A DNA stretch of 64,000 bases, taken from Hybos culiciformis. Taxonomy: Eukaryota; Arthropoda; Insecta; Diptera; Hybotidae. The translations under genes and the position numbers were made by a program. Position 1 is the first letter of the stretch. Each line of letters starts with the position of its first letter. Of the stretch, positions 11,602 through 23,932 are shown in pieces. The stretch lies in assembly GCA_964007475.1 (NCBI GenBank), contig OZ023273.1, forward strand, positions 73,695,842 through 73,759,841, given 5' to 3'. The notes beneath the pieces were generated by a model. The model worked only from the letters and a program-made list of their open reading frames with translations. It searched no databases and had not been told where the DNA came from.

Positions 11602-11760
11602 TTTAATGACCCTTTTTTAAAGCAGATTGAAATTATAGATCCAAAGAATTTGGGATCCACTTTAGTACATTTGCTTAAAGCGTTCCCTAATTTTGTTGAA
11701 GATGTAGATGATGTTGAGTAATTAGATGGGGAGTGGAGACAACTTATTAATTCTGTTTTT
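11602..11760 (+). pseudogene. hAT transposase fragment
   Basis: The frame from 11602 reads IDPKNLGSTLVHLLKAFPN, then one in-frame TAA, then LDGEWRQLINS. The pairing of a xDPKN-type stretch with a downstream LDxEWRxL word is seen in the mid-to-C-terminal region of hAT transposases. It is interrupted by the stop and by the nested MITE. Confidence 0.6.
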
Positions 11761-11788
11761 TTTTTAAAACTAATGATTTGGAGTCTTA

Positions 11789-12338
11789 TGCTACATTTAC
11801 ACCTAATGGCTAATGGCTAATGGTAAAAATGTCCATTAATTTCTGTGTTGCCATTGAAATGAAAAGTGTTCACACTATAGAAAAATTAATGTTCAAAAAT
11901 GGCCTTTCCATTAAATGGTAACACCGTAAAATGGTAAGATGTTGCCATTACGTTTACACTTTAATGGCATGAATGGCAAATATTTGAATTTTTCCGTCTG
12001 TTTTCTGGTTTTTCTTTTTTTTTTAACAACGCTTCCACGCCTTCCAACATATCTTCTTCGATATCTTGAAATCTCCCTTTCTATGTTTTATATTTTTCTA
12101 ATTATCATGCCAACTATGTTTATAAATTTTTTCTTATTATTACGCCAACTATGTTTTTATATTTCTCCTTATTATCAAATTACTTATTATTAAGCTCTTT
12201 TAGTTTAAAAGAACAATAACAACAAGCCGTCATTAGCCACCATCAAATAATGGCAACGCTTAATGTCACCCGTTCACATATGCAATGGTACAAAATGCCA
12301 TCATAATGGCAGTTTGTCCATTAGGTGTATATGTAGCA
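11789..12338. mobile_element. 550-bp PIF/Harbinger-type MITE nested in the hAT element
   Basis: Termini TGCTACATTTACACCTAATG and CATTAGGTGTATATGTAGCA are inverses with one mismatch. Both sides carry TTA (11786-11788 and 12339-12341), the 3-bp TSD typical of PIF/Harbinger. The interior repeats the word ATGG(C/T)AA many times, on both strands. Confidence 0.8.
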
Positions 12339-12839
12339 TTAGTTTTATTAGCAGGTTTTACTAGCGAAGAAGGAAAAATCAATTTGAATTTCTTTAAAAA
12401 TTTGTTTTATCACATTTGTGATAATATGTAAATATTTAATTTAAAAGATGTTTTTTTTTGGTAGAAACAGGCAAAGAAAGAAGTCGAGCTCAAAAAGTAA
12501 AAACTTTTTCAACCGCTTTATTGGTTAAAAATCTACTGCTTTTTTTTCTAATCTACTGCCCTTTTTTTTGAATTTCTACTGCTTTATGAAAATTTAAAAC
12601 GACAGCACTGCTAACAATGTGTGGAAAGCAAAAAACAAAAATAAAACCATACATGTAGATAGAATTAAAAAAATGTACAATAACAGAATTAAAGATCAAC
12701 TGATTTTGTTGTTAATATTTATTTAGTTTATTTCCTTTTCGAATTAGTGAAATTCTATCATATGAAACAGAAACGCTGTTTGTCTGTTTGTCTATTTCGA
12801 ATAGGCATCTAAACCGCTCAGCTGATCGTTTTCTAACTT

Positions 12840-14095
12840 ACACTATTTCTTTGTCTCAGATCGAGGGTCGTTATAGGCTATTTTCAAATTTGATTGGCCT
12901 CCTACCTAGCGACCTCGCCTGAGGGCCCACTTCAAAAGTTCGTCCGATTTCATTCAAATTTGGTATGTAAAGAGAGGAACTGATTACACACAAATTTCGT
13001 AACAACAAATTTATTTCCGATTTCATTCAAATTTGGTACGTAAAAAGTGGAAATGATTACATACAAATTTCGTAACAAAAAATTTCATTCAAATTTGGTA
13101 AATAAAAAGAGGAAACTATTAAACACGTAAATTTCGTAACAAAAAATTGATTGATCCTACCCAGCGACCACCACGGGGGGCCGACTAGGGAATGCATTTT
13201 TTTAATAAAAATTTAATTACGGATTTTCGGAATTGTCTTGAAATGACATCCGGAATTTCGGTTTATTCCGGAATTTCATATAAAAATTAAAATTTATTAA
13301 AAAATTAAATTAAATTATTCTTTAACATAAATATTAGTTTATTTAGTTCAAAACATTATGACAAATTAAATTATGAAATATTTTTTATTAAAATAAAATT
13401 TTATACTTTTCAATAAACCGAAAGTGAATAAACTGAATGGAAAAATAAAAATTTGAAACACAAAGGATCCAATGTTTTATCATTGAGTTTTAATCGAATT
13501 TTTATTGAAAATGTTCCTGCAGCGTTGTTAATAAGTTATGTTAGAGATTTTCCAAAAGTTCCTCCGAGGGCCCCCCTTGATCACGAAATTTAATTTCAGT
13601 TCGAATTCCAAATAAATCACTGAACTCGGAACTCCAACTTATTTTGTTAATGTTGATTAATGTGAAAAAAAGTTTTACGTATTTGCAGACTTGCGATAGC
13701 TACTTAGATTTGAATTTTTGTGAATTTTAATGCTTTATGCCTAAATAATAAAAAAAAATAAACAATTACTCAAAATTCCCGCCAGTAAAAGTTCTACCAA
13801 ATTCGTAAATTCGGAATTTAGCATTTTGAATTCCGAATTTTTTGAACTTCCAAAATTCCGGAATCCGAAAATCCGAAATTGCATTCCCTAGGGCGGACTT
13901 CTAAAGTTCTTCCGATTTCATTCAAATTTGGTAAATAAAAAGAGGAAACGATTAAACACATAAATTTTGTAACAAAAATTTGATTGATCTTACCCAGCGA
14001 CTTCTAAAGTTCGTCCGATTTCATTCAAATTTGGTACGTAAAAGTGATTAAATGATTACACACAATTTTCGTAAGAAAAAATTTAGCCCCCTCTT
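12840..14095. repeat. Dispersed tandem repeat (TTCATTCAAATTTGGTA unit), split by a hAT insertion
   Basis: The phrase GTCCGATTTCATTCAAATTTGG, followed by an AAAGAGGAAA-like stretch and AATTTCGTAACAAAAAATT, recurs near 12945, 13015, 13080, 13905 and 14010. The copies are separated by GATCCTACCCAGCGACC-like text. Removing the 705-bp element at 13186-13890 would make the array continuous. No product is seen. Confidence 0.7.
13186..13890. mobile_element. 705-bp hAT-like element with TIR TAGGGAATGCA
   Basis: Left end TAGGGAATGCA and right end TGCATTCCCTA are perfect inverses. The flanks GGGCCGAC (13178-13185) and GGGCGGAC (13891-13898) are an 8-bp TSD with one mismatch. Subterminal words built on CCGGAATT and ATTCCGAA recur in both orientations. 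No transposase is encoded. Confidence 0.8.
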
Positions 14096-15705
14096 CCGCT
14101 TACAAAAGTAAATCAGTCAGAGTCCGTAGCAAAATAAATATTTGCAAGTAAATAAAGAAGTTAAACTTCTTTCGTGAGCTTATGAGGATGAGACTCACAC
14201 ATATTTTTTTTCGAATCACGCGCGCGATACATAAAAAAACAAATTCGAGATATTATCTTTTAGCTTTGACACAAAAAAATATTTGGAATTCTTCTTGAAG
14301 TAAACAAGAGATCCGTCCCATTTTTGGTCCGCAACGGAATTGCTTCAGTATAATTTGCCAAGAACGCAAAATAGCGTAGAAGTTGGGACCGACGATTACG
14401 GGTCATAGCAACAAAATCGCACCTTGGAGTCTACAATTTAATTTCTTTGCTCTGAAAAGAGCAAATTTCAATGAAATGTAAATTATTGAGAATGGATGCG
14501 GGCGAATGTCGTATAGTAAGGTCTAAATATGCAAAAAAAGAACGCAGGTTGCTTATGATATTCGAAGAAAAGCTTTTCCGCACCGGTTTAAATTATTTGG
14601 AAAAGGCATAATATTAATTTATAATTTTTTGTTGTACGTACCTATGTTATTATGTATATTTTGATTGAAAATGAAAATATATTTTACTTTATTTTCAAAT
14701 AAGTAAAAGAAAACAAAATTCCAAGGTGAAATCTTGATTTCTGTTTTCGAGATTTATCGGGATTTTTTTTATATTTTTCGAGATTAATTTTTTCGAGGTT
14801 TTTTTGTTTCGAGATTTTTTTTTCGAGTTTTTTTTTCGAGATTTTTTTTTTCGAGATTCTAATACACTCCCGTAATAAATTAGAAGAAATCAAAAAAGAA
14901 TATTTAATATGAATTAAGCAAATACTACTTCCTTTCACTAGAAGGTTATTAACTACTTGGAGAGAAAATTAAGTATTCGACTAATCAAACAAACATCCTG
15001 AGATCTCAAATTAAGCTTGGAGTAAACAAAAATGCTAACAATATTTAAGCAGAGATAATTAATATACAAAAAGAAAAAAAAACATATTGTACTTAGCGCC
15101 ATACTAACGGTACGCTGAATGCGGCCAATAAATCAATAAGTTATGACTGGCTTAGATTTGAATAAAAACTGAAAATTTAGTGCCATCTGCATTATATTAA
15201 GCGGAAATTCCGGGGATTTTTGTTCAAATTCCGGGATTACGGATTCAATTTTACAACTGACATCTCGGCAAAGTGGGATCCCGTTTGAGAAGCCCTAGAC
15301 AGAATACTTCGACAGAATACCTTGCTTGTATTTCCCAAACCTTTTTTAATTTTTTCTTTTTTAAGTATATTTACCTACATTTAGTTGCTTCTTTTTACAA
15401 AGAATTAGAAATTTAATTTTGCCACATTTTTTTTATATACATATATTCAATGTACATACATAATGAAAATAATGAATAAATAACATTATACATATGTTAT
15501 ATTTTTTATGAAAAAAAAAAAACAAATCAAAAAATATTTTATTTTATTTTTGTAGGTTTTTTTTAATGTGGGGGTCAATGTTTTTTAAACGTTATTTTCA
15601 TACGTTTTGTAATGTGGCCAATGTGGGGTCAATGTTATTTTTAACATAACAGTGGATAGAAGGCTAATAGATTTTAATAAGTAAAAAAATAATTTAGGCG
15701 ATTAA
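14096..15705. other. Intergenic, low-complexity T-rich tracts
   Basis: 14755-14862 holds repeated CGAGATTTTTTT units, which create a Lys-rich frame on the other strand with no coding look. The remainder is unremarkable AT-rich DNA. Confidence 0.5.
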
Positions 15706-15710
15706 AATTA

Positions 15711-16400
15711 TAATGCGTTGTTTATAGCTAATTGACCTATCTGAAAAAATGGTACCGTAAAAACCGTTTTTCTATGTTATTATTTTATTTATATTTAAGC
15801 AAATTTACTGAAAATGAAGATATTAATTTTATCTATTTTTCGTAAAAAGAATTTTTTAAAAATATTTTCAAATAACTAATAAAATTGAATTTATTTTTTT
15901 TTTGATATCTGAAAAATTTCATTACTTCACAAAATTATTTTTTTGTTTCTTTTTCATTACGTTTCCTACCTATCATAATATTTTTTTTACGATACCTTTC
16001 CTGTCAAAAAATTTTTTTTTGTTTTTTTTTTATATTTTTTGCAGTAGATTTTTTACTTTCAGATAAAATTAGCTGTGAATAGGTTTCCGGAACATTCCTC
16101 CAAAAATTACTTTACTGTGGTTGCTATAAACAACGCATAAAGCATTAGTTTTCTATCAAAACAAATTAAAAATGCTTGTTGCAAAAAAATTAGCATTAAA
16201 AAAAGTTTTTCCCAGCTTAGCATCAATTATAAATTTAATTTCACTCTACCATTAATATTTTCATAAAGTTATCATAAAGGTTCAGATAAAATTAGCTGTG
16301 AATAGGTTTCCGGAACATTCCTCCAAAAATTACTTTACTGTGGTTGCTATAAACAACGCATAAAGCATTAGTTTTCTATCAAAACAAATAAAAAAATGCT
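15711..16400. repeat. Inverted-repeat element with a partly duplicated right part
   Basis: ATGCGTTGTTTATAGC near 15714 is inverted as GCTATAAACAACGCAT near 16129, framing about 430 bp. A stretch of roughly 118 bp (16058-16175, starting CAGATAAAATTAGCTG) is repeated almost exactly at 16282-16399, so the right end occurs twice. No clear TSD was found. Confidence 0.55.
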
Positions 16401-17391
16401 AAATTTTTGTTTTAAATGAGATTCTTATTCGTACAAAATTATAAATTTTCAAATCATATTATTCTTTATACCAATTTTATATTGAGTGCACCTAAAAATA
16501 TGTTAATTGCTTATAAAATGTAAAATAATTAAAGGAAAAAAATTAAGAATATGATGTGGAATGTAAAATACAGCCTTTCGCAAAATTACATTTTGTTTTA
16601 AGTAGGTCCCACAAAATTAAATTGAAATTTGAGTGAATGTGAAATAACCGGTTCGATTAACTATTAAAACATTTAAGAAGCAGTTCCAGCGAACCAGCTA
16701 GCTCATCACTGCCTGTATCTATTTAGCTATTATTTTATGTTTTATAATTATAATCTTTATTTTAATGAATCTCAACCAGTTCTATACTATTCTATTATAT
16801 ACTATTCTATTATAATAAATAATTGCACAACGTTTTAAAAAATATTTTTTTTCGTTTAAACTTGGTCGGTGTATTTGCTTTAAAATTTTTCATGTTTTAC
16901 GTGATGTCTTGCTGAGCGATGAGTGAGGGACTGGCAGTGGGTCTTCCTACACTAAAATGGGGCCAATCGGGCCGGTAAATGTAATGTATTGTTAACATTG
17001 ACGAGATGGTTTACTTACTTTTGTCTAATTCTGTGGTTAACATACAGATTTTCCGACAAATGTATACATTATAACATTTTGTACTTTAGCCGTAACATAT
17101 ATACAACGATATAGAGCGTACCATGTATAACAAGATTTCAAGTTTCAAATATGAATTTTACAACCAAAATTAACCATGTATATTTAGCATAAGATACTTA
17201 TAACGTAAGCTCTAGCATGTAAAGATTTTTGAAAGTGTTTCATAATTTTAATTACACTTTTATAATGGACATCATCAAAGATATAAAATATAATTAACTA
17301 AAACAGTTCAATCAAAATTAGAATATGTTTTCATTTAATTCATCAAGAATTGTAATCAAGAAAATATTATATTATAAATATTATAATATAT
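16401..17391. other. AT-rich intergenic DNA
   Basis: No convincing gene, repeat boundary or RNA signal was seen over about 1 kb. Confidence 0.4.
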
Positions 17392-17687
17392 TTTAATGTG
17401 CATGTGATCGGTAAGTTGTATTTACAATCGTAAATTTAGCTCGGTAAATGGTATATAACATGCGTCAAAACACATGTAATTATTTAATTAATCAAATTTT
17501 ATTTACATTCTCCGTATTAAGTAAATTTTATTTACTTTACTTCATTTTGGAATTTTGTTTATTTTTTGCATTGCAAATGTGTTGATTGCAACTACCTCTC
17601 ACATGCACATTAAAACAGTATACAAAACATGTTAATAACATTTTTTATACAGATCGTTTTGTATATACACAAAAACACATAGACACC
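17392..17687 (+). repeat. Left copy of an approximately 300-bp inverted repeat (partner 26675-26997)
   Basis: The segment starting TTTAATGTGCATGTGATCGG and running through the CTCACATGCACATTAAAAC and CACAAAAACACATAGAC words recurs inverted at 26675-26997 with small indels. The two copies bracket about 9 kb. They may be TIRs of one large element or independent copies of one repeat family. Confidence 0.65.
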
Positions 17688-19888
17688 TCGTCACCCGAAT
17701 TCTATCTTGTTCAATGTCCAAAAATCAAATTGTTGGGAAATCGATTTTTGAAGTTTGAACAAAGTTTGCACTTTTATTTCAAGATTTTTTGTCAAACTGT
17801 ATTTAATTTTCGAAAGTCCGTTTAATATAGTTTACAAAACTGCTTGGCAATACACAAACAGATCAGAAACTTTTGAAATATTTAAAAACATGTCCCGAGT
17901 AGTCGAAATGGATATTGAACACAGCTCCTAGTAAAACAATTTTTTACTAAATTTTTGTGGATATTGAACAAATTGGACACTGATTTTAAGGTATTGATCA
18001 AGATAGCACTTACCTTCTTGAATTAACTTTACTAAGAGAACTTATATCTTATTGAACAGAGATGCACTATGATAACTCGAAAATATTAGAAAAGAAACAG
18101 AATTTCTTTTACATTTTACGAACAAATTTAATTCAAATAATATTATCTTTCAATAACTTTATTTGGAAAAGTATTAAATAAAACAAATTAATAATAAAAT
18201 GAATCAAAAAAATATTGAAAAGTATTTCTAGCAATAATACAGGCACATTAAGCCCAAAATGGTCAAATAAAAAATGGCGAAGTATCTGCAACTTTCTCAT
18301 ACACAAACACATTCTTTTGAAGAATCCGAGGAGTCCCAAGCATTCAATAGTGTGCTCGACCCAGTATTTGACAATCAAGTTTTTCAAATACTGTGTCTGT
18401 ATCTAAGCACAAAATAATCATGTTTAAACTATTTAAAACTTAGCAGTAACTCCGCTTGTTTATAAATGTACGATTTCTGCTGGGAGTAACTGTCAATCAA
18501 AATAAATTTTTGTCAAACGATAAAAATTAAATGAGATTGATTTCATTGTTAACGAAATTTCTTCAAAATAGAAAATTCATGGTTAAACAAGCGATTGATG
18601 ATGCGAATACACTTATTTTTAAAACCGCAATAGAAATGTCGAATAATGGTCGAACATTTGTTGTTTCAAGAACGTTGATCTACTTCTTCTCTTGATCTCA
18701 TTAATACCAGAATGTTTTTTTTTGTTACAGAATATTACTCACATCTAGTGAAGCAGTTGGATTAAGAAAACAAATGTACAAATGGATGAAAATGTTTATC
18801 AACATTGAGTAAAATAATCGAAAAAGACTCAGCGACCTCGAAAACCTCAGAGAACGAATTTTCAATTTATAACTTTTAATATTTTTCAAGAAATCAAATT
18901 TTTTAGAATAAACATCATTTTTCGATTTTGTCTGTTTATTTCAGCAATATAATAAACGGAATCAAAATTTAGTAAAGTACCTTGTTATTTATGATCTTCG
19001 GATGCTAAATTTGCCAAACTTGTCGATATTTATAGTGATTTACATGAAAAACATCACGAAATTATATTATTTACATGTGCCGCAAAGCGTGGCCACTCCA
19101 TCACACCTTTTTTGGCTAGGAACTCCCTGGTTTTTTGAAATAAGTATGTACATTTTCAAAGGTATATACCAAGTTACAGCCACTTCGTAATTTTTTTGTT
19201 TATTTTGGACAATTTGCCCGTGCTATCTTCTATGTTTTGAAATAAATTCAATTTTTTTTTTTTAATTTTCTTAATTATTATTAAAAATTAGTGCTTTCCA
19301 ATAATATTTAAAGAAATTTCTGGATAGAACTTCTTAATAGTATACTTAAATATGTGAAATATGACGAAAAAGTTAAATATTGAACAATAAAGCATTGTAA
19401 ACTGATAAAAATAAAATGTAAAGAAAAAATGTTCTATTTTATACAAAATTACTAAAACTAAAATGGATATTGAACAATATAGCATTTTCCGTGGACCAAG
19501 GGTATAGAACAAAGTAGCGTCTAATTTGCGATATTGAACAAAATAAGATTTGTCGTCAGAATTAAAAATTTGTGGACATAGAACAAAGTTTCCACTCAAA
19601 AGGTATATTGAACAAAATAGCACCGTGCATAAATATAAATAAAAAATTGAATGAAATGAAACAAAAAATGTTGAATATGCAAAAAAAAAAGTTGTTGATA
19701 TTGCACAAAAAAATTACCTCGAAATATGTCCCATTGAACAAAATGGTTCTCGACATCTCGAAAACGATAAAAGATACGAAAAAACGGATTATGCCATTGG
19801 AAAGAGCATCCCAAAATTAGTATATTGGCATTTATAACTCAATTTCGTCAAAAATGGTCCATTGAACAAGATAGAATGCGGATGACGA
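17688..19888. mobile_element. 2.2-kb TIR element with dispersed ATTGAACAA(A/G)ATAG motifs
   Basis: Left end TCGTCACCCGAATTCTATCT and right end (inverted) TCGTCATCCGCATTCTATCT continue into TTGTTCAATG on both sides, giving a TIR of roughly 30 bp. The motif ATTGAACAAxATAG or close variants appears at least a dozen times, clustered near both ends (17700-18060 and 19370-19875). No transposase frame is recognisable. No TSD was identified, so the superfamily is open. Confidence 0.6.
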
Positions 19889-20863
19889 CTTTTCAATATT
19901 ATATCACTCGACCTAACGCTCTCGTGTATTGACTCGTGTCTATGTGTGTGTATACACAACTTGTTGTAATAACAAATTTTCTTAAAATGTGTTGTAATCT
20001 ATTATTATGTTTATGTGGAAGGTATTTTAAGCTTATCTTCCATTCAAAGGATATTCGTTTTCAGTTATGTTAATATAAATAATAAATTAAATAAATGAAA
20101 TAAAGATAATAGTATAACACTTTTATAATATTTAACTTACATTTAATATCTGCTGGACAGAATATTATTTACAATTTATAATTTAATATATTATAATTTC
20201 TAAAAACTCTCTTCCCGTTTAACCTGACTTAACTCTTCCGATTTGGACTTTTAACTAATTATTTGGAAAACAAAATTTTAATTTTTTTTTTTTTTTCGAT
20301 ATTTTATTTGAACATGTAGTTAGTTATATTGTATCTGGATGAAGAGTTAATGATTTTAGAATTTTAAAATAGAATATACGGCAATATGCATGGTTGATTT
20401 TAATTCTGATTTTAATTTATGCACATACAGTTAGATTATTATTATGTGTATTTTGTAAATTATTGTAGAAGCATCAAACTTCCCATAGAGTAAAAAAAAA
20501 AATTATAATAATAAAAGTTTTTTCATTCATTGTTTTTGATCATATGATATGGGAACAAAAAAATAAAAACCTATAAGTTATGAACGTTATAAAATTATAT
20601 TTAAAATATTTAAATATATCTGTGTTATATTTAGTATATAAATTATATATTCATTGTACCTAAACGTTTTAAAAAAGATAATAAATGTTAAAAATTGAAA
20701 TAAAAATTATACGAAAATATAGTGGAAAAAAGTTTCCACCCATTTTACTCGCTCGCTTTAAAGTTTAGCAGTATAGATTATTTTATATACCGAATTTATT
20801 ACAAATTTTCAAAAATAAAAATAAAGAACAATTTTGTATACTTTATTATTATTATATAGATAT
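19889..20863. other. AT-rich intergenic DNA
   Basis: A short GTGTCTATGTGTGTGTATAC stretch near 19935 resembles the inner edge of the 17392/26997 repeat. Otherwise nothing is seen. Confidence 0.4.
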
Positions 20864-21292
20864 GGACTACATGACATAACCGCGAATTTTTTTGTCATAA
20901 CCGCGAAAAATGTTTTATATAATATATTTTGTCATAACAGCGAAAAAATATGGCAATAAATTAAAAAAAATATCGTTTCGCAATTGTGATATTTTTTTTT
21001 GTTATAACCGCGAAACTAAAAAATTCGAGTTTTATCATTGCACAAAAAATGGGCCAAATCAGGCAAAAAAAAAATTGCCCATACAAAATGAAAAACTATT
21101 TTCAATGAATTGTATTTTCGGTCAATTGACTGTAAGTTGATTTTTCATGTTTTGGGAACTAAAATTCTGATTTATGTGTTTCCCGGTTATGACTTTTTTT
21201 TGTTATAACCGCGAAACTCATACAACTTTCGGTTTCGCGGTTATGACAAAAAAATTTCGCGATAATGACATTCGCGGTTATGTCAGTTCACC
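20864..21292. mobile_element. Palindromic MITE built of GTCATAACCGCGAAA repeats
   Basis: The right end, inverted, reads GGTGAACTGACATAACCGCG; the left end is a decayed version (GGACTACATGACATAACCGCG). The word (G)TCATAACCGCGAAA recurs inside in both orientations. A central part (near 21048-21090) contains CCAAATC, an A-run, TTGCCCATACAAAATG: the module also present in other repeat families here. The same terminus is found at 36875. Confidence 0.65.
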
Positions 21293-21769
21293 CATCATAC
21301 ATATGTGCAATGTACACTATTATATTATAAATTATTTTAAACTAAATTTAAGTTAAAATCCTATATTTCCACTTTATTTAGAAACTATTCAGCCAGGAAA
21401 TATATTCTTTATTTACTGTTTTTTGTAAATTTTCAAAAAAAAAAAAAAACCTTTTTATATGTACACATACATATGTATGCAAAAATATTGGGTCAAATTA
21501 TTTTATTTTTACGACCACAAAAAAAAAAAAAAAATTGACTATTAAAATTTGACTATTTATTTTTATCTTTTTTTTTATAATATCCACAAAGCCTCATCCT
21601 CATACATTTAAAACTTTTTTTTTTTTTTTTTTTTCAAATTTTATGAAAATGTTGAAAAATAAAGAATTAAAAATTATAAATTTATGATCTTTTTTTTATA
21701 ATCTTATAATACGGACCGTAAGTGTGATAAAGCTTTAAACCCGTTTTGAAACCATTTAGAACTCTCTGG
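21293..21769. other. Low-complexity A/T tracts
   Basis: Several poly-A and poly-T runs of 10-20 nt; no gene. Confidence 0.5.
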
Positions 21770-21777
21770 GATGGAAT

Positions 21778-22693
21778 CAGAGGCGCGTTATGACATTATG
21801 GTGCCCTAGGCAATTAAAATTTTTCTACATCAAAATTTACATGAATTAATAAACAATTTTAATATAATAAGGAATGCTTTCTTTAATTCATATATGTACA
21901 TATATTTCTTTATTGATTTATGTAACCAAATTATAAATAATGAATAGAAAAAGAATTGAAAAAAATTAAAATAAAATAATTAAATAATTAAAAATGAATA
22001 AAAAAATTCAATTATACACTTAGAGCTGGAGTGGCCCACCAAGCTAGCGGAGTTTGCCGATGGACAGTGCCAAAATCCGTTGTCTGAAATTTGAATGTTT
22101 CTTTTAACCCGGCCTGTTAACTTTTTTTTAAGCGTAGAAAATTTTTCTATATAAATAAAAATTTTGATCTCCCGGTCCTAAATTATTCCCAGTCACAACG
22201 ATACTTTTCTCACTTTATGCTCCACAAATTCATCAATAAATCAACAAAATTAATTTTTCTTGTGCTCCCTTTCAATACATACTAAAATTTGAATATACAA
22301 AATAATCTTATGTGACTTGTCACAATCAAAGATTTTTCTGTTTTAAAAGAGTTAAAGGTAGCAGACAACTGAAAATTAGTTTAAAGTATTACATGTAAAA
22401 AAATTATTTAGTATTTTGGTGCCCCTGTTATGCTATAATAAGCATTGCGACAAGCTGACTTTTAAATTAAACACCTGTTCTGAATGACGGTTCAACATTT
22501 ATTCTTCTCTCTTATTCCTAACATCTCATTTTTATAGCCTTACAAACTATTACTACACTAAAGCCTACTCTACTTAAATTGTAATAGTGTATCTTATGAC
22601 ATAAAGTTCATAGGTGGCGCGTATAGCACAACACCCCCAAATCATGGTGCCCTAGGCAATTGCCTACTTTGCCTACGATGTAACGCGCCGCTG
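21778..22693. mobile_element. hAT-like element with perfect 8-bp TSD GATGGAAT
   Basis: Ends CAGAGGCGCGTTA and (inverted) CAGCGGCGCGTTA match at 12 of 13 positions and are flanked by GATGGAAT at 21770-21777 and 22694-22701. The element holds a GCTGGA-family repeat (22022-22200) and a TG..CA segment (22426-22633) inserted near its right end. Its partial relative is at 2176-3336. No coding frame is present. Confidence 0.85.
22426..22633. repeat. 208-bp solo LTR-like insertion
   Basis: It starts TGTTATGCTATA and ends TATAGCACAACA (inverse with one mismatch), has TG..CA ends, and is flanked by CCCC on both sides. It is absent from the corresponding place at about 2660 in the other copy of the host element. 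A solo LTR is the simplest reading; a small TIR element is the alternative. Confidence 0.6.
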
Positions 22694-22883
22694 GATGGAA
22701 TATTTTAGCTTTAAGATTTTATTATCAAAATTTGATAAACAAAGGATGAAGCTAAAAATATAATGAACGAAACGTTGAAAAAGAATTAAATAGGGTTTCA
22801 TTGCAACTGTTCTATGTCCAATTAAATTCAAAAAAGGAAAAAAAAACATTTTCATTGAATTTTTAGTTACTAACTGTATATAT

Positions 22884-23924
22884 CAGGGCTGCCCAACCAG
22901 GCGATCGCGATCTACCAGTCGATCTCGACACGAATTTGGGTCGATGTTATACTAGACTAAAAATGGTAAAAAAAAAAATTTTGTGAACCCAAAATTTTTT
23001 AAATAATTGCTAATAAGTGAACAGACTCTTAGGTAACTTATTTTAAATTTTATTTTACTTGCCTATTTTAAGTATAAGAAAACTTCATAATTACTGACTA
23101 TACTAGCCATTTATTTGAATTTGACTCAAATTTGTTTGAATATTTTAGTTTCGATTTAGAATTCACGTGACCAACTACTTATTATTATTTTGGTAATTAT
23201 ATTATTTAAATTTTGAATTACTTGTTTTATTGTTTCTGTACAAAGTTTTTTTTAACTTTTCCCAGCCCTAATCGTGAGCGTTGCAAAGAAAACTAAAATC
23301 TACATTATCACGATGAATGAAGTTATATTTTTTATTTAATTTTAAATAAAGTTATATTTTTTAATTGATAAATTTTTTAATTGATAATTTACTTTTGTTT
23401 TGACTTGTTTTGTGTCAATTTTTTCGTATTTTAAATTGAAATGAAATAAACTCAAGTTATACCGATCAAATTTTTTTGTATATGGGTACATCTGGATGTA
23501 ATTGGATTAAAAAAAGTCGAACTTTAGTACAAAAAGGATGACTAAACTGCGTCTCTCGTTGAAAATTTAATCCGTTTTCAGAATTTTCAGAATTTTTTCC
23601 GCTGCATTTTTTTCAAAAAATTTTTGGTTGCAGTTGTATTTTAATGAGAGTTTCAAATTTTATCTTCGCAAAAAAAAATAACGTTTTTGATTTTATTTGT
23701 TCACTTTAAAATTATTTTGTAGTAGGCGCGCTTTCAGCTTTGTTAAAGCAACGAGAGAGAAGCAAGAAAAACAAAAAGTGAATAAGTAAATTTCAATTAG
23801 TATTTTTTTTGTACAAAATTGTGGGTGTTCGTATATTTCGGTATAGTTTTCCTCTATGGTGGCTCTTTAAAAAATAAAAAAAACTGAAAATGGCTCTCAT
23901 TGACCTCATGCGTGCCTACCCTTG
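22884..23924. mobile_element. 1.04-kb hAT element with perfect 8-bp TSD GTATATAT
   Basis: Left end CAGGGCTGCCCAACC and right end (inverted) CAAGGGTAGGCACGC resemble the CAGGGGTGGGCAA class of hAT termini. Identical GTATATAT octamers flank it (22876-22883 and 23925-23932). No transposase is recognisable. Confidence 0.8.
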
Positions 23925-23932
23925 GTATATAT

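Larger units (their letters stand above)
11414..12610 (+). mobile_element. 1.2-kb hAT element with TIR CAGTGCTGTCGTT
   Basis: Ends are CAGTGCTGTCGTT and AACGACAGCACTG, flanked by CTAACGAT (11406-11413) and CTAACAAT (12611-12618), a 7/8 TSD. Subterminal repeats of CTACTGCTTTTT occur several times at each end, a pattern known for transposase-binding regions of hAT elements. A piece of transposase coding sequence remains at 11602-11760. A separate miniature element (11789-12338) is inserted in the middle. Confidence 0.85.
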
